Source: Erythrobasidium yunnanense (Eukaryota; Basidiomycota; Cystobasidiomycetes; Erythrobasidiales; Erythrobasidiaceae). Taken from it: a stretch of 64,000 nucleotides of DNA. Location of the stretch: the NCBI GenBank assembly GCA_001600175.1, contig BCJC01000007.1:1636115-1700114 (forward strand), written 5' to 3'. Made by a program: the position numbers and the translations under genes. Below the pieces are notes generated by a model that was not told where the DNA came from, searched no databases, and saw only the letters and a list, made by a program, of their open reading frames with translations. How positions within the stretch are numbered: position 1 is the stretch's first letter; each line of letters opens with the position of its first letter. This document shows positions 32,241-43,314 of the stretch, in pieces.

Positions 32241-33353
32241 ATGTCTACCACCATGCCGCACGAAACAACGATAGAAATCCCATGCAGGGATCTCATCCTC
32301 GTTGGGACTCTCGCCCAAGCTGACCCGGCAACCAAGAGTGACGGCCTGGCACTGATACTTCACGGCCAGATGGCGCATCAGCATCAGCTGTAAGACTGCC
32401 CTCCTGAGTCTTGGAAGACTTCTGACTGATGCTCTGGCGCAGCTATCACAAGCCATTAGTCCGGACACTCGTTGCTCAGCGGTCAATGGACTCTTTCCGC
32501 TTCGACTTCGTACATGCAAAGTACAATCAACCTGGATGGGTATGGCATATGGCACAGATAGAGCGGGACGTCGAGGAACTTGAATGCGTGGTGGATCACC
32601 TAAAGACAGTACTCGGCTATAAGATCCGGTATTGTAAGTGTCAAGTCGTATGTGTCTATACGCTCGCTGACACTTTCGCATCACAGTGATAGCACATTCC
32701 AAAGGCTCTTTGGCGTCTTTCAAGTTCCTTTCGCAAACTTCAGATCCGCCGCCTTTCTATGTCAACCTGAGCGGTCGATACGATATGCAAAGGGCGCATG
32801 GTATGTTGTTTCCCTCACTAGCATTCTCATGTATCGCTCTGACGCTCGAGACAGAAATCATGGGGCCGAGGTACTATCCTGCGTTCAAAGAGCACGGCTA
32901 CTACGAATGGAAGGCGAAGGTTGCTGGTCAACATATCGCGGTCAAGGTAGGCAGTAAGCCTAAGTCGCAACCCGCCTTACTAATCGCTATAACAGGTGAC
33001 TCCGGAGCAGTTTGAACAGTTCAAAAGTTGGGATACCTCGTTTGTCAAGGACCAATTCCCGCTCGTAAGCTAGTTTCATTCATCACTACAATTTGTTCGA
33101 TCTGACCTGCATACAGACAACCAGTGTCCTAACGATACATGGAGATGCAGACCCAGTCGTGCCGATTGACGATGGGAAGACATACCATTCGATACTGTCC
33201 AGCAGGCCTGGACCAGGTACTTCCACACTGTATATAATGAAAGACGGGGATCACAACTTCATTGGCCGCTTCGATGAGGTCGTCAGTACGATCATGGCTT
33301 GGTTGGATGAAGTAGATCCGCGACCCAGTAAGCCGGGCAAAGGCAAGCTATAA
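32241..33353 (+). CDS. Alpha/beta hydrolase
   Basis: Exons 32241-32389,  32443-32633, 32687-32800, 32855-32946, 32996-33064 and 33117-33353 give 283 residues. The fold is shown by ALILHGQMAHQH (HG oxyanion region), the nucleophile elbow IAHSKGSLASFKF, where Ser sits in H-S-K-G rather than G-x-S-x-G, the acid in IHGDADPVVPIDDGK and the histidine in GDHNFIGRFDEV. The order and size fit the small esterase/serine-aminopeptidase-like fungal hydrolases. No signal peptide is present, so it is probably cytosolic. The substrate is unknown. The end PRPSKPGKGKL is basic. The gene is divergent from NDC1 (290 bases between starts). Confidence 0.88.
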
Positions 33354-33684
33354 AGAATGTGTAAAGCATTGACATACGAGTAGAGGTCAAGCTTCGATAC
33401 CAGTCAGCAGTCATTGAGCAAAAGTCAGTACATAGATTGTCCGGATAGCAGCCCCGTTAGAAGTCGGTGAACAAGATGTGAGCTGTAGCATGGGAGGCAA
33501 CTGCTCATAGCAGATGAATAATGATGAGTCTATAGCTGCATTATTGCGAGTACTGTCGGGCTCCCCTCTATATACACTTTCGCAAACCGACCAAATCCCA
33601 CTAATCCAGCGCCCAAGAAAGAAGAAAACGAAAAGCCTTGTACAGCGGTACCATCTGCGGCTTACCCCAGACCCAGCGTGGTCA
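33354..33684. other. Convergent intergenic region
   Basis: 331 bases between two stop codons. No gene is supported; it should contain both 3' ends. Confidence 0.4.
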
Positions 33685-34473
33685 TTAGGCAAGGATGGCG
33701 AACGCGGCACCGAGGACTGCGAGTCCAGCGAAAGCAGTGTTTCCTGTCAGGGCGCTAGCGGCTCCTGTAGGAGGAGCAGCAGCGGGCGCAGAGGCAGCAG
33801 CGGGCGATGAAGCGGCAGCGGGCGATGAAGCAGCGGCAGGGGCCTGTTGAGCAGCAAAGGTCAGCTGGAAGTGAGCAAGCCGTTTGAGGCTCGACTCACC
33901 GATGAAGCTGGAGAAGAGGTAGCAGCAGGAGCAGTAGTAGAGCTTTGCGCACCAGCAGCTGACGATGCAGGACCGTCTGCTAACACTGAAGAAGCGTATG
34001 CAGGAATGGAAACGGTGAAGCCAACGGCAGCGCAGAGCTACGATAACACTTGTCAGCGGGTTGCCTTTGATGAAAAGATCAATGTACACACCTGCTGTCC
34101 GAGTGCGACACCGGTTGCGGCATCCTCAGCATTGCAGGAGATAGCGAAGCATTGCGCAGCCGAGTTGATGAAGGTCTCAGACTGGCACAAGCAAGCAGCG
34201 TCCATCTGTTACATACGGGATCAGCAAGAAGTCGCTCAGAATGCAACGTGAGATGAACGTACAGCTGCTCCTACACCCCCACAGCCAGAAGCTGCTTGCG
34301 AGGTACCGATGCAAGTAGCCACGCTGAGAGCACAATATTGGTCAGCTAATGACATGGACTCGTAGGTTGACTACTGAAGCTCACCATGCAGGGTAGTTTT
34401 GACGCGCTTGAAGGGCAGCACCAGATACGGAAGCGATAGCGCTGATGGCAAGGATAGATAGAACGGATCGCAT
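33685..34473 (-). CDS. GPI-anchored CFEM-domain protein
   Basis: Five exons, 34473-34385, 34323-34263, 34205-34092, 34037-33900 and 33843-33685, give 186 residues. A signal peptide (MRSVLSILAISAIASVSG) leads into a CFEM domain with the eight-cysteine pattern seen as YPACVATCIGT, GCGGV, DAACLCQS, AAQCFAISCNAEDA and QQLCAAVGF. A Ser/Ala/Pro tail with repeated AAASSPAAASSP follows, then a hydrophobic end GNTAFAGLAVLGAAFAILA of GPI-anchor type. CFEM proteins lie on the fungal cell surface; some bind haem, others act in host contact. The Asp that contacts haem iron in Csa2-type CFEMs (in the CxCQxxD region) is not clearly present at the exact spacing, so haem binding is uncertain. The frame is continuous only after splicing. 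Confidence 0.88.
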
Positions 34474-34993
34474 CTTGGACGGGTTATGAAGGATTTGAGT
34501 GAGAGTGAATGAACTGCACTGTGAATGTCAGCTTCTACTATGGCGACCTTTGCTGATCTCGCAGCTTCGCACCTTTGCGCTGAGACGAAAAATGTGGATG
34601 GGAGGAGGAAGAGAAGAAAGAGCTATCTGAGCGTTTTTATCTTCTTCATTTTCTTTGCTTCTTTCAGCCTTCTTGCTCTTGTTCTCTTGTTGCCCGTCTC
34701 TTTTGCTTTTTGTCGATGCCAAATTCAACCACCACCGGCTTGGCCCGATCGGCCGTTGTGCCTTTTGTTGCTCGATCAGGGCCGAAAAGGTCAGAACCCA
34801 GAACGTTCGAACAGCTTGGTGCGGTTGCAGCTTTGATGCTGATACGCGTTGTGAATGACAAACAACTTGCCCGGGCGTCATTGACGGTGCATTTCGTTGG
34901 CAAAGACAAATCCCGGGGAGAAGCGTGTGGCTGTATGCTAGCTCGACCAGTAAGCCAGCTGCCGTCATGCATAACATGTTGCATAGAGTATGC
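34474..34993. other. Intergenic region upstream of the CFEM gene
   Basis: 520 bases between the stop of the Pho81-like gene and the start of the CFEM gene, both on the minus strand. It contains pyrimidine-rich tracts (34620-34720) on the plus strand, that is purine-rich on the CFEM strand. No gene is supported. Confidence 0.4.
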
Positions 34994-37900
34994 TTATTCG
35001 CTGGCCTGCGCCGTCAGAATGCCCTCAACGGCGGAATAGGCATCGATATGAGGCAGCGCTTTTGCGCCCGGCCCGAAAAGCGCGAGAAGCAAGCCAGTCT
35101 CCTTGATACTGTCGATCAACGAAGGGACTTGCGTCTAGTGCAAAATCAGGTCAGCCAACTGACGCGATCGCGGAAAGGTCGCATGCCTACGATCATTGTT
35201 GCGTCCAATAGGACACCAAGTAGATTGTTGGCTTTCGCAAAGCGCACAGCGCCTTCAATACTGGTACATCTCTTGTCCGTCTCGCTCCGGTTGGGCGGAT
35301 TGAGCTGGCCCTCGGGTGTGGACCGGGACAGGCCACAGAAGCTGGCGAACAGGACTGCATCTATTACAGTATCACATTAGACATTGTCTGTATAAGCTCG
35401 AAGCGATCACTTACAGTTCGGTTGCTTCCAGTTCAGGCAGGTGCAGATGGATGGGTTGAAGGAAGAGAAAAGGATTCGGCGAGCGGAACCCGACGATGTA
35501 AGGGTATTCGCATACACAACCTTGAGGACTGCATCCACACACGCATTGACGTCAAGTGGATCTCGTATGCCTAGTCTGAGTGCGTCCGAGGGCGTCGGAT
35601 AGCGAATCTCGAGATTCAAGCCAATATCGTCGGGCAGGTTCTGAGGATCTCACATCAGTCTTTGGCGCTCAAGTACGAGGGGAAGCTTACCGGTAGGATA
35701 TCTCGAAGTGGCGCAATCACTTCGGCCAGTTGAGAATACGTACCAACACCGTTCATCGATGTACCCGCTTGCTGTAGGGACCGGCCAGTACGGTCGGCAA
35801 GCTTTGACAGCTGTTCTGCAGTAATATCCAGGACGAACAGATCGCAGACATCCGTCGGTAGTAGCCAGCGTGGAAAAGCGAAGGGAACGCCATCACGCGT
35901 TACTTGCACGACTATCTTTGCGTAGTCTCTGCTTAGAGATGACGCAGTGATGAATGCCAATTCCGAAGCGCCAGTATTCTTCCACGACGTTGGCTTGACT
36001 GCTGGCTCTGTTGTTGTGGATTTCCAGTAGGTCTCAAGTCTTCCTCCAATCGCCAATTGCACACTCTCGAAGTGGCTGATGCGGTTCAGCTCGAAGCTAA
36101 ACTCGCCGATTACGTTCAAGTGACTATCGACGATGGGCGCCGTGAATGCATCGATACTGCGGAGCTTTGCGAATGTAGAAGGTAGGCAGACGACTTTGCC
36201 AATTAATCTTGAGCCGAAGACAGGATATACCTCGACTTGAAGGGTAAATTCGTCTATGGAGTCGACGAAGAGCGGAATGATTTCGCGCTCATCAGCCTGC
36301 GGGAGCATGATAGTGTGCGGAACATGCAGTCTATCTCGCTGGGAAGTGATGACCAGCTTGATAGACGACAGCTGGTCGTGTCGATAGAAGCGAATACAAG
36401 GAACATTTGCAGCGGATGTCGTGGGGTGGCCAAGGGCAAGTTGCACAAGTGACCGCTTATTCTCCAGGTAGGTGTGACCGTAGGTACGCAGCGGAATAGC
36501 AGGAGGCGGTAGAGACAAATCTGGGATGAGATCGCCGTCGAGATCCATATCGTTGTTCATTTGCGCAGCATCCCGCTTGCGAGTACCGATCGAAGGTGAT
36601 AGCTTGGCTTTCGACTTGGGACTCGCTAGCAGAAGTGCTGATACTATTTCCGGGTGTCCGCTCCATGCGGCATGATGTGTGGGTGTTTTGCCTTGATCAT
36701 CGACCACCGTCACGCTGGCACCTGCCCTAAGGAGTGCTTGAACGCAAGCTAGATGGCCCTCGTTCGCTGCGTGAAACAAGGGTGTCCAATTCGCAAACTT
36801 GTCTGGCGCATCTATAGCAGCACCTGCTCGAAGAAGGATGTCTAGCGCCTCGACGTGACCCTCCCGAGCTGCGATATGTTGAGGGAGGAATCCTGATGCA
36901 TCTGGACTTATAGAGTAGCCATGCGAGAGTAAGAAGGAGATGATGGGAAGATCGCCTTGCTTCGAAGCCAGTGCGAGCGGCAGGACAGATTCGGTAGGTG
37001 CAGAGGTTGGTAGGGTGCCGGAAGTGACGAGGGCTTCCACACAGGGAAGGTTTCCGGCGGTGATGGCATGTATCAGGGGACTATAGCCATCGAAGTCCAC
37101 CGGGCTGCGATCTGCTCCATGTGCAAGTAGGAGAGCGCATAACTGCGCATCGACGCCTGCAGCGTAATGGAGTGCTTCGCGTCCGTATATATCTCGATGA
37201 TGCACGCTGACGCCTTTCTTCACGCACAGCTGAGCCAACTCCCGTTTGCCTCGTGCTGCAGCCTCTATAAGAGGTGTTCTACCATTGATATCGTCGATGT
37301 GGGTGAAGTCTAGCCTTCCCGAATTGAGAAGCGGTGCGATAGCCATAGGTTCAGAGATTGCGGCCCTCCAGAAGATCCGCGCAAGCTGCGATTTAATCTC
37401 GCCTTCGAAGGTATCGCATGAAGGGATGTTGCCGAGTATATTTTGCAGAGCGTCCAGATCTTGCGTCTTAGCTGCTAACATGAGCTCATTCTCCAGATTC
37501 GACAGTAAATCGCCTTGCGCTTGTGCGTTTGCGACTGCCATTTCTGCCTTTCTCTCGCTGAGTATGCCATCTGCAGCCGGGTCGACCGTTGTTTCTCCTC
37601 CTTTGGCTATACATAGCCCTTCCAGCTTTCGGACGTTCGCAGCTGCGGTATCTGATAGCTCGCTTATGACTTCGCGGTTGAAGCATGGCTGCACATCCAC
37701 TTGTCGAGCCAGATAGAGCTCTTTTGTCGAAGACTTTGACCGCTTGTCCCATTTCTTGAGTATCTTCCGAAAGCCTGTTGCATTCATCTCGATGTAGTTC
37801 TGCCAGGTCACTCCTGTCAGCTCTTGGCCATTTGAAAGGTATCCGATAGGAGCCTACCTGCAGCTTGCTAAGATCGCGCTCAAAGTATCGCAGGCCATCG

Positions 37901-38580
37901 TATAGAGCCACGAAGGCGGCAGAATCCCTAGAAAGTGTGCCAGCCAAATGACCTTGTATCATCTTGCGCTTGTCTATTAGCGCTCGCATCCGGCTTCTCA
38001 TTTCTGCTTCTTTTTGCAGGTAGAAGGTATTGATCTGTACCGCAAGTATCAGCACAAAGTGAGGATAGATCTACGAGACTGTCTCATATACCTTCTCAAG
38101 CTCTCGCTCCAGCTTGAAGAAGAACGCGGCTTTATGAGCTTGCAAGAGAGCCGACTCTCCAGAATCTGGAAGCAGATTCGGACGATCATTCCCGAGATTT
38201 GCAGCTGCTGAAAGCTCAGTCGCCGTAGCTGTATCTGGGAGGTTGAAGGGAGGACGATAGCCAGCGGCCAGAAGAGCTGCGTCTGCCGGACGACCTTTGG
38301 CCAGCGAGTTTATGATCTGATATCTTGATCAGCGGTTTAGTATATACGATTGAAGCCAGAGTCAAAGCACCTTCTTCAAGCCTTTATAGTCGATATAGCT
38401 CTGTGCCCATGGCGGTATCTGCTGAGCAGCCAATTGCTTGCCAAACTAGAAGTAATCTTTAGCTTTTCTTGCAGAGCATGATCTACATCAGCGCTTTTAC
38501 TACATCACTAGGCTTTGCGACTCAAGCTCACCTCGTTCAACACATATCAGCACTTGGCACTTTCAGCGACCCACCTTCAT
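34994..38580 (-). CDS. PHO81: Pho81/NUC-2-like SPX-ankyrin-GDPD-like phosphate regulator
   Basis: Eight exons, 38580-38575, 38445-38371, 38316-38092, 38034-37858, 37799-35691, 35640-35415, 35360-35191 and 35134-34994, give 1042 residues. Pho81 is the CDK inhibitor that signals phosphate starvation; SPX domains bind inositol pyrophosphates. The SPX domain reads KFGKQLAAQQIPPWAQSYID, FFFKLERELEKINTFYLQKE, and LQNYIEMNATGFRKILKKWDK, the last joined by splicing. Ankyrin repeats fill about residues 300 to 520 (NGRTPLIEAAARGKRELAQL, GKTPTHHAAWSGHPEIVSAL). A C2-like segment and a degenerate glycerophosphodiester-phosphodiesterase domain end the protein (PDDIGLNLEIRYPTPSDA, RILFSSFNPSICTCLNWKQP). The catalytic HRG of active GDPDs (as in Gde1) is not seen, which favours Pho81 over Gde1. 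The first coding exon is only ATGAAG. Confidence 0.9.
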
Positions 38581-38826
38581 GGCAGCTTAGACTGTCTTTC
38601 GCAGTAAGCCAGATATGTTAACGGAGTATTGTAAGAGATCTCAAATCGCATCTAAGGGAGGCGGAGTCACAGCACTGATTAGCATATTTGCAAGGAATTG
38701 CTGCCCCGCGAAGACGACACGTGCGGCACTGACGAAAATGCGTGTATTTCAAGCAGGGAACCTTATGAGGCAGACTATGATGTACTACAAACAACGGCGA
38801 ACTGGAAGATGCTGCTCCGAACCGTG

Positions 38827-40222
38827 CTAGATGGTCTCGCGTTGACGGAAGACTGGTCGCGGAGTCTCTGAAAGCGAGTGTATGAAATCCTCTACGCCCC
38901 ATATGTACGACTCGTCGACAGCTGTGGTACTGATTCGAGGAAGGTAGAGTGATTGTGATACTCGGTCATGCTCCGAAGCATCATCTACATCGGAAGAAGC
39001 CGAAGAGGAGATGCTAGACAGCGGCTCTTCATAGTCGCTTAGGATAGAAGCGCACAGCGGGGACAGTGGAAGAGATCCTCCTAGATCCACCAGCTCATAC
39101 CATGCTTGACCTTCGTAGAAGCCCAGCACCTGCCGAACATCGGCAGCTGTCCATTTAGCTCCATAGAATGTGACGACAAGCTTCTGTCCCTGCTCATCCA
39201 GTACGGCAGTCGCAGCTGGTCGAGATGTATCGGGATCGATATCAAAGCAACCGGCCCTTTCGAGCTTGCCGATGAGATTGCGAAGCTTGGCATGGTGATT
39301 CCCGTGAAGCTCGCTCAAGAAGCGGAGATCGCTCATGAGCATGGCTGAGAAGAATGCATCTCCGCCGTCGGCACTCTTGTCAAAGGAGAGGAAGCTGGTG
39401 GCCGCGTTGACGGGATTGAGGGGGATATAGAGCTGAACGGACGGCTTAACCTCGTCTGTTGAGGCTTCGCCAAAGTAGTAGGCCATCTCGGAGTTCCTGC
39501 CTTTAATAGTTATGGGCTCAAATAGACTAGCTGAAGCGCGGTCTTTGGCCTTTGAAGCTTGTCGCTTGAGCATGGCAGCCTTCATTTCCTTCTTGAACTT
39601 GCGCATGTCGAGCATATCTGCGTCCCCTAGGATTCGCAAGCCCAATGGTGCATTCTGCACTACATTCTGAAAGATAGGCTTTGCGCTTGAGAAGTTCCTT
39701 GCGCTGCCTAGGCCGACTTGAGACGTGGCTCTCGGTACGCCGGGAGGTCGCATACCTCCAGCTCTTGCAGCAGGGCGAGCAGCTGTATGCAAGCCAGCAC
39801 GAGCAGCAATTGTTCTGCCAACTACACGAGCAGCAGGCTCATAGATAGGTCTTGCTGAGCCAGATCTTGCGGCTGCCTGACCCGGTGCCCTCAGTAGTGG
39901 CGACAGGGCTTCGACGAGGAGATTGACGAGACGGCCGCCGGAGGAGGGAGTAGATGTAGCATTGATGCTTGCTGTAGTACTGGTTGTACTTTGATGATGG
40001 ACATTGGATTTGGCGGTTTGCAGCATTTGCCGGGCATGGCTGCCCTTTCCGCGTTGCCAGAGCTGCTTGGAGCGGGCCCAGAGGACCTGCGAACGTATCC
40101 TGTGATTAGTAGACATCTTATCAGATTGCCCACCGTCTCACCTCTCCAATCGCTCGACCTGGCGGCATTGCGAGTTTGATAGCTTTCGAGTTGAGCATAC
40201 GAAACAGCTTGGGTCTGCTCAT
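38827..40222 (-). CDS. Conserved-looking protein with mitochondrial-type N-terminus, function unknown
   Basis: Exons 40222-40142 and 40086-38827 give 446 residues; the intron GTGAGA...TTCGCAG joins GRAIGE to VLWARSKQLWQ. Without the splice a frame beginning at 40116 is open but starts inside the intron. The first 160 residues are rich in Arg, Ala and Ser and poor in acids, like a mitochondrial targeting region. The rest is a globular domain (NVVQNAPLGLRILGDADM, RKFKKEMKAAMLKRQASKAK, AFFSAMLMSDLRFLSELHGN, LVVTFYGAKWTAADVRQVLG) and a Ser/Asp-rich segment before the end ESYIWGVEDFIHSL. I recognise no named domain. It is divergent from the F-box copy 1 with 98 bases between the starts. Confidence 0.7.
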
Positions 40223-40320
40223 TTGAAAAGGCGGAAGTAAGCGCAGGACTTGGGACACGTACGGAAGGTGAGTACATAAATTGTTTCGGAAGTGGTCTGT
40301 GTAGCTGATTTTCGAAGCAG

Positions 40321-41490
40321 ATGGCCGCCCTCCTGGATCTCCCAAATGAAGTGCTCGAGGCCATTTTTCGCGAATTCCTCTCGAAGCGCCTCACAGAGCA
40401 CAGATATCTTTGTGCATGGGTCTGTGGACGAGATGCTAGGCGAGTTAGAGCCAATCTAGTCTCACTGGCGAGAGTCTCGCGGCGCGTGTCTGCAATCGCC
40501 CTCCCTATCCTCTACGAGCAGCTGTTCCACTTCAACGATATCTCTGGAATCCTCTCATCAAACACAGATGGAGTCAAGGCCTGTTTTCAAAACATGGCGT
40601 CAGTTCGCTACCTACAGATCGTGGGACCAGAGCGCTCCGCCTGCGGACGTATAGCACTCGACGTGAAACGACTTCGCCAGATCCTCCTCTCATGCTTCGA
40701 GGTATCACATCTCTTTTTGGAACTCACTGGCAGCTCCTCAGAGACCAGTACGTTCCTGCTTCAATTGGCAAGGCTTCCTGGATTTCGTAAATTACGAAGC
40801 CTTCGTGTACACATGCATCAGCCCCGGGACCTAAAGCATACGCTTTTCCGAGACTGCCCCCAATTCCAGTACCTGACCGGTCTGTACATAAGCCTCTTGG
40901 ACGAGCGCCTTACATCAGTGGGCCGTGCAGATCAGCCGATGCCACATTTGAAGCATTTAGCGGTCGGTTCCCTCCCTAACCCTCGAGAGGCTTCTGCATG
41001 CATGGCTCTTGCATCGCCAAAGACTCTCGAAATTATGGATTTGTGGGTGCTGGACGCAGAGCAGGACTCAGTCGTGTCCGTACCCGCAATATTCAAGTCA
41101 CATACGTGGGAACGTTTGGAGCAAGTGACGTTGGATGCCTTCTCGACACTGGCGATCAGCACCTTCTTGACTCATTCCAATCAATTACCAGCATTACAGG
41201 CTTTTAAGCTTACGCTCAACGAATATATGTCTTTCGCGGACGCAATGCGAGCTCTACCGCAGAGCTTGACGTCCTTTAGCGTCAGGCCTCGCAATATAGG
41301 CCAGCTGTCCGATTGCCTGACTCTCATCGCGGGAGAATGGCTATGTGGGAATGTTCGACACATCGAAATGGACTTGGTCGACGTTTGGCTGGATGAAGTT
41401 TATACGGAAGATGCAGACTCAACAAAGGCTGAGCTGTTACGCCTGGCACAACAGGCACTCAGCGCAGCCGACTCCATTGAAGCCGGGTAA
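40321..41490 (+). CDS. F-box/LRR-like protein, tandem copy 1
   Basis: Single exon, 389 residues. The start MAALLDLPNEVLEAIFREFL followed by LVSLARVSRRVSAIALPILYEQLF is an F-box with an insert of about 25 residues; such proteins recruit targets to SCF ubiquitin ligases. The remainder has spaced leucines (LSHLFLELTG, LRSLRVHMHQP, LEIMDLWVLDAE, LEQVTLDAF, LPALQAFKLTL), an irregular LRR-like series. Compared with copies 2 and 3 the C-terminus is cut short: after QQALSAADS the paralogues continue with GVVIEPEDILDQIASL, while here a loss of about ten bases changes the frame and stops soon after; the lost similarity (LKPGNLLDEVVGL) is visible in another frame. The domain itself is intact, so the gene may be functional. 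Confidence 0.8.
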   Translation: MAALLDLPNEVLEAIFREFLSKRLTEHRYLCAWVCGRDARRVRANLVSLARVSRRVSAIALPILYEQLFHFNDISGILSSNTDGVKACFQNMASVRYLQIVGPERSACGRIALDVKRLRQILLSCFEVSHLFLELTGSSSETSTFLLQLARLPGFRKLRSLRVHMHQPRDLKHTLFRDCPQFQYLTGLYISLLDERLTSVGRADQPMPHLKHLAVGSLPNPREASACMALASPKTLEIMDLWVLDAEQDSVVSVPAIFKSHTWERLEQVTLDAFSTLAISTFLTHSNQLPALQAFKLTLNEYMSFADAMRALPQSLTSFSVRPRNIGQLSDCLTLIAGEWLCGNVRHIEMDLVDVWLDEVYTEDADSTKAELLRLAQQALSAADSIEAG

Positions 41491-41807
41491 TCTACTAGAT
41501 GAGGTAGTTGGCTTGAAGACCGAAGGATTTACAAAGTATTAGCGACCTATCATAGTGGGAATTTATTGCCTGCCATGTTGATTCATGTAGCATATCATGT
41601 TGTCGCGAATCTGCATATCTAATCAGTATATACAAGCAGCAACTTTGTGCAAGTCCGACTGCGATTTAAGAGTGGTCAGCAAACCAGGCCACGCTTGTTG
41701 AATCTGCACAACTGTCAGCATATCCGAGCAAAGCCATCTGCGTATGCGGTAGGTTGTAGCATTCATAACGATGGATGGAGCGCTTCTAAGCTGACTGCTC
41801 ATTTCAG
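41491..41807. repeat. Spacer duplicated with the F-box tandem unit
   Basis: 317 bases. It resembles the spacer between copies 2 and 3 (43019-43314): both have TTTATTGCCTGCC, TATATACAAGCAGC about 80 bases later, and a CAAGCCAGG-like stretch before the next start. The whole unit, gene plus flank, was therefore duplicated. Confidence 0.6.
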
Positions 41808-43018
41808 ATGGCCGTGCTGCTGGATCTCCCAAATGAAGTGCTTGAGGCCATCTTTCGCGAATTCCTCTCGAAGTGGCTCACAGACCACAAGTATCTCTGT
41901 GATTGGATCACGGAACCAGATGCTAGGCGAACCAGGGCCAATCTATACAATCTGTCAAGCGTATTCAGGCGCATCTCCGAAATAGCTCTGCCTCTACTTT
42001 ACGAACAGCTGTTTGACGGCAAGGATATGCAAAACATCCTCTTAAGCGATACAACCAGGCGCGAGAGTTCCTTCCAGCATATCTCGTCCGTACGCTATCT
42101 GAAGATTTCTGCGATGGATTCTTCACTGGGCACAACCTCGAGATATCTAGAGGGGCCCTTGGGCTGTCTGAGTATCTCACATCTCTACTTGGACTTGGAC
42201 GGCGATATGCCTGATATCAGCGCTTTCCTACCCAGTCTCGCCAAGTTGCCGGGTTTACGAACCTTACGAAGTCTTCGCATCCGGGCAACTGGTTTCCGCG
42301 ATGGCTTGGAAACGCTTTATCAAGATTGCTCTCAATTCCGATTCTTGGCTGGATTAAGTATCAGCCTTGGAAGGCACAGCCGTTCTATGGAACGTCCAAG
42401 ACAGCCCCTGCCCTTTTTGAAGCACCTGGAAGGTCTCTTCTTCGCAGATCGACCAGAGATATCTGCTTTCATGGCTCTGGCGTCATCCGGAAGTCTCGAG
42501 ATCTTGGACCTTTGGACTTCGGACGGGATCTCGCCGTCGACCATCTCCATCTCCGGTCTATTTGGACCTTCTACCTGGGACCATCTGGAGGACTTGTCCT
42601 TAGATGTTGACTCAGCCTTCGCCAGCGATACACTCGTCACGGAATGCAGGTACCTCCCGGCTCTGCGAAACCTCCGATATACTCCTGTTCTGGAGAACAA
42701 CGTCGTGAACATACCACCTGCATTGCCGCACAGTCTTGCATCGCTGATTTCAGACCGCGGGACAGATCCCAGCTGCTCCAGTGCCTCCATCTCCTTGCGA
42801 GGAAGGCCTGGCTAGTTGGTAGTTTGGAACGCATCAAAATCAGTCTGGTTCAAGAATGGCTAGACGGCTCATGGTCAGGCGCTGATTTGCCAGGGGAAGT
42901 TTTCACAAAGGGAGAACTGGTGATTATGGCTCAGGAGGCAATCTGCGCCGCTGACTCGAAAGGCGTGGTGATAGAGCCGGAGGATATCCTGGACCAGATA
43001 GCCAGCTTGCCGTTCTAA
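41808..43018 (+). pseudogene. F-box/LRR-like protein, tandem copy 2, one frameshift
   Basis: The frame from 41808 gives MAVLLDLPNEVLEAIFREFL and the full LRR-like series, but ends at 42815 with residues unlike the paralogues. From about 42750 similarity moves to another frame (FRPRDRSQLLQCLHLLARK ... GVVIEPEDILDQIASLPF) that runs to 43018. One base appears to be missing within TGATTTCAGACCG relative to the other copies. A splice that would repair the frame is not evident. The first 90 bases are almost identical to copy 1 at DNA level while later parts are far more diverged, suggesting gene conversion at the 5' end or strong selection on the F-box. It could also be an assembly error. Confidence 0.7.
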
Positions 43019-43314
43019 AGAACACAAAATTAATAGTTGTTTACGATCTAGCCAGCCTTTATTGCCTGCCCATGTTGACCGATATAGCCTCTCATATTAC
43101 GTAAGTACGGCATATGTATATACAAGCAGCGAATCTCTGCACGTCCAATGGGGATTTGAAGCTCCAGCAGCAAGCCAGGTACAGCTTGGCATCGCACGAC
43201 TGCAAGAATAATCATTGGGCGAACTGACCTGCGCATGCGGTAGGTTGCATAGTTCACTACAACTGAGAGCCGTATCATTAGAATCATTAGAGTGTTGCTG
43301 ACTTTGCAGCCCAG

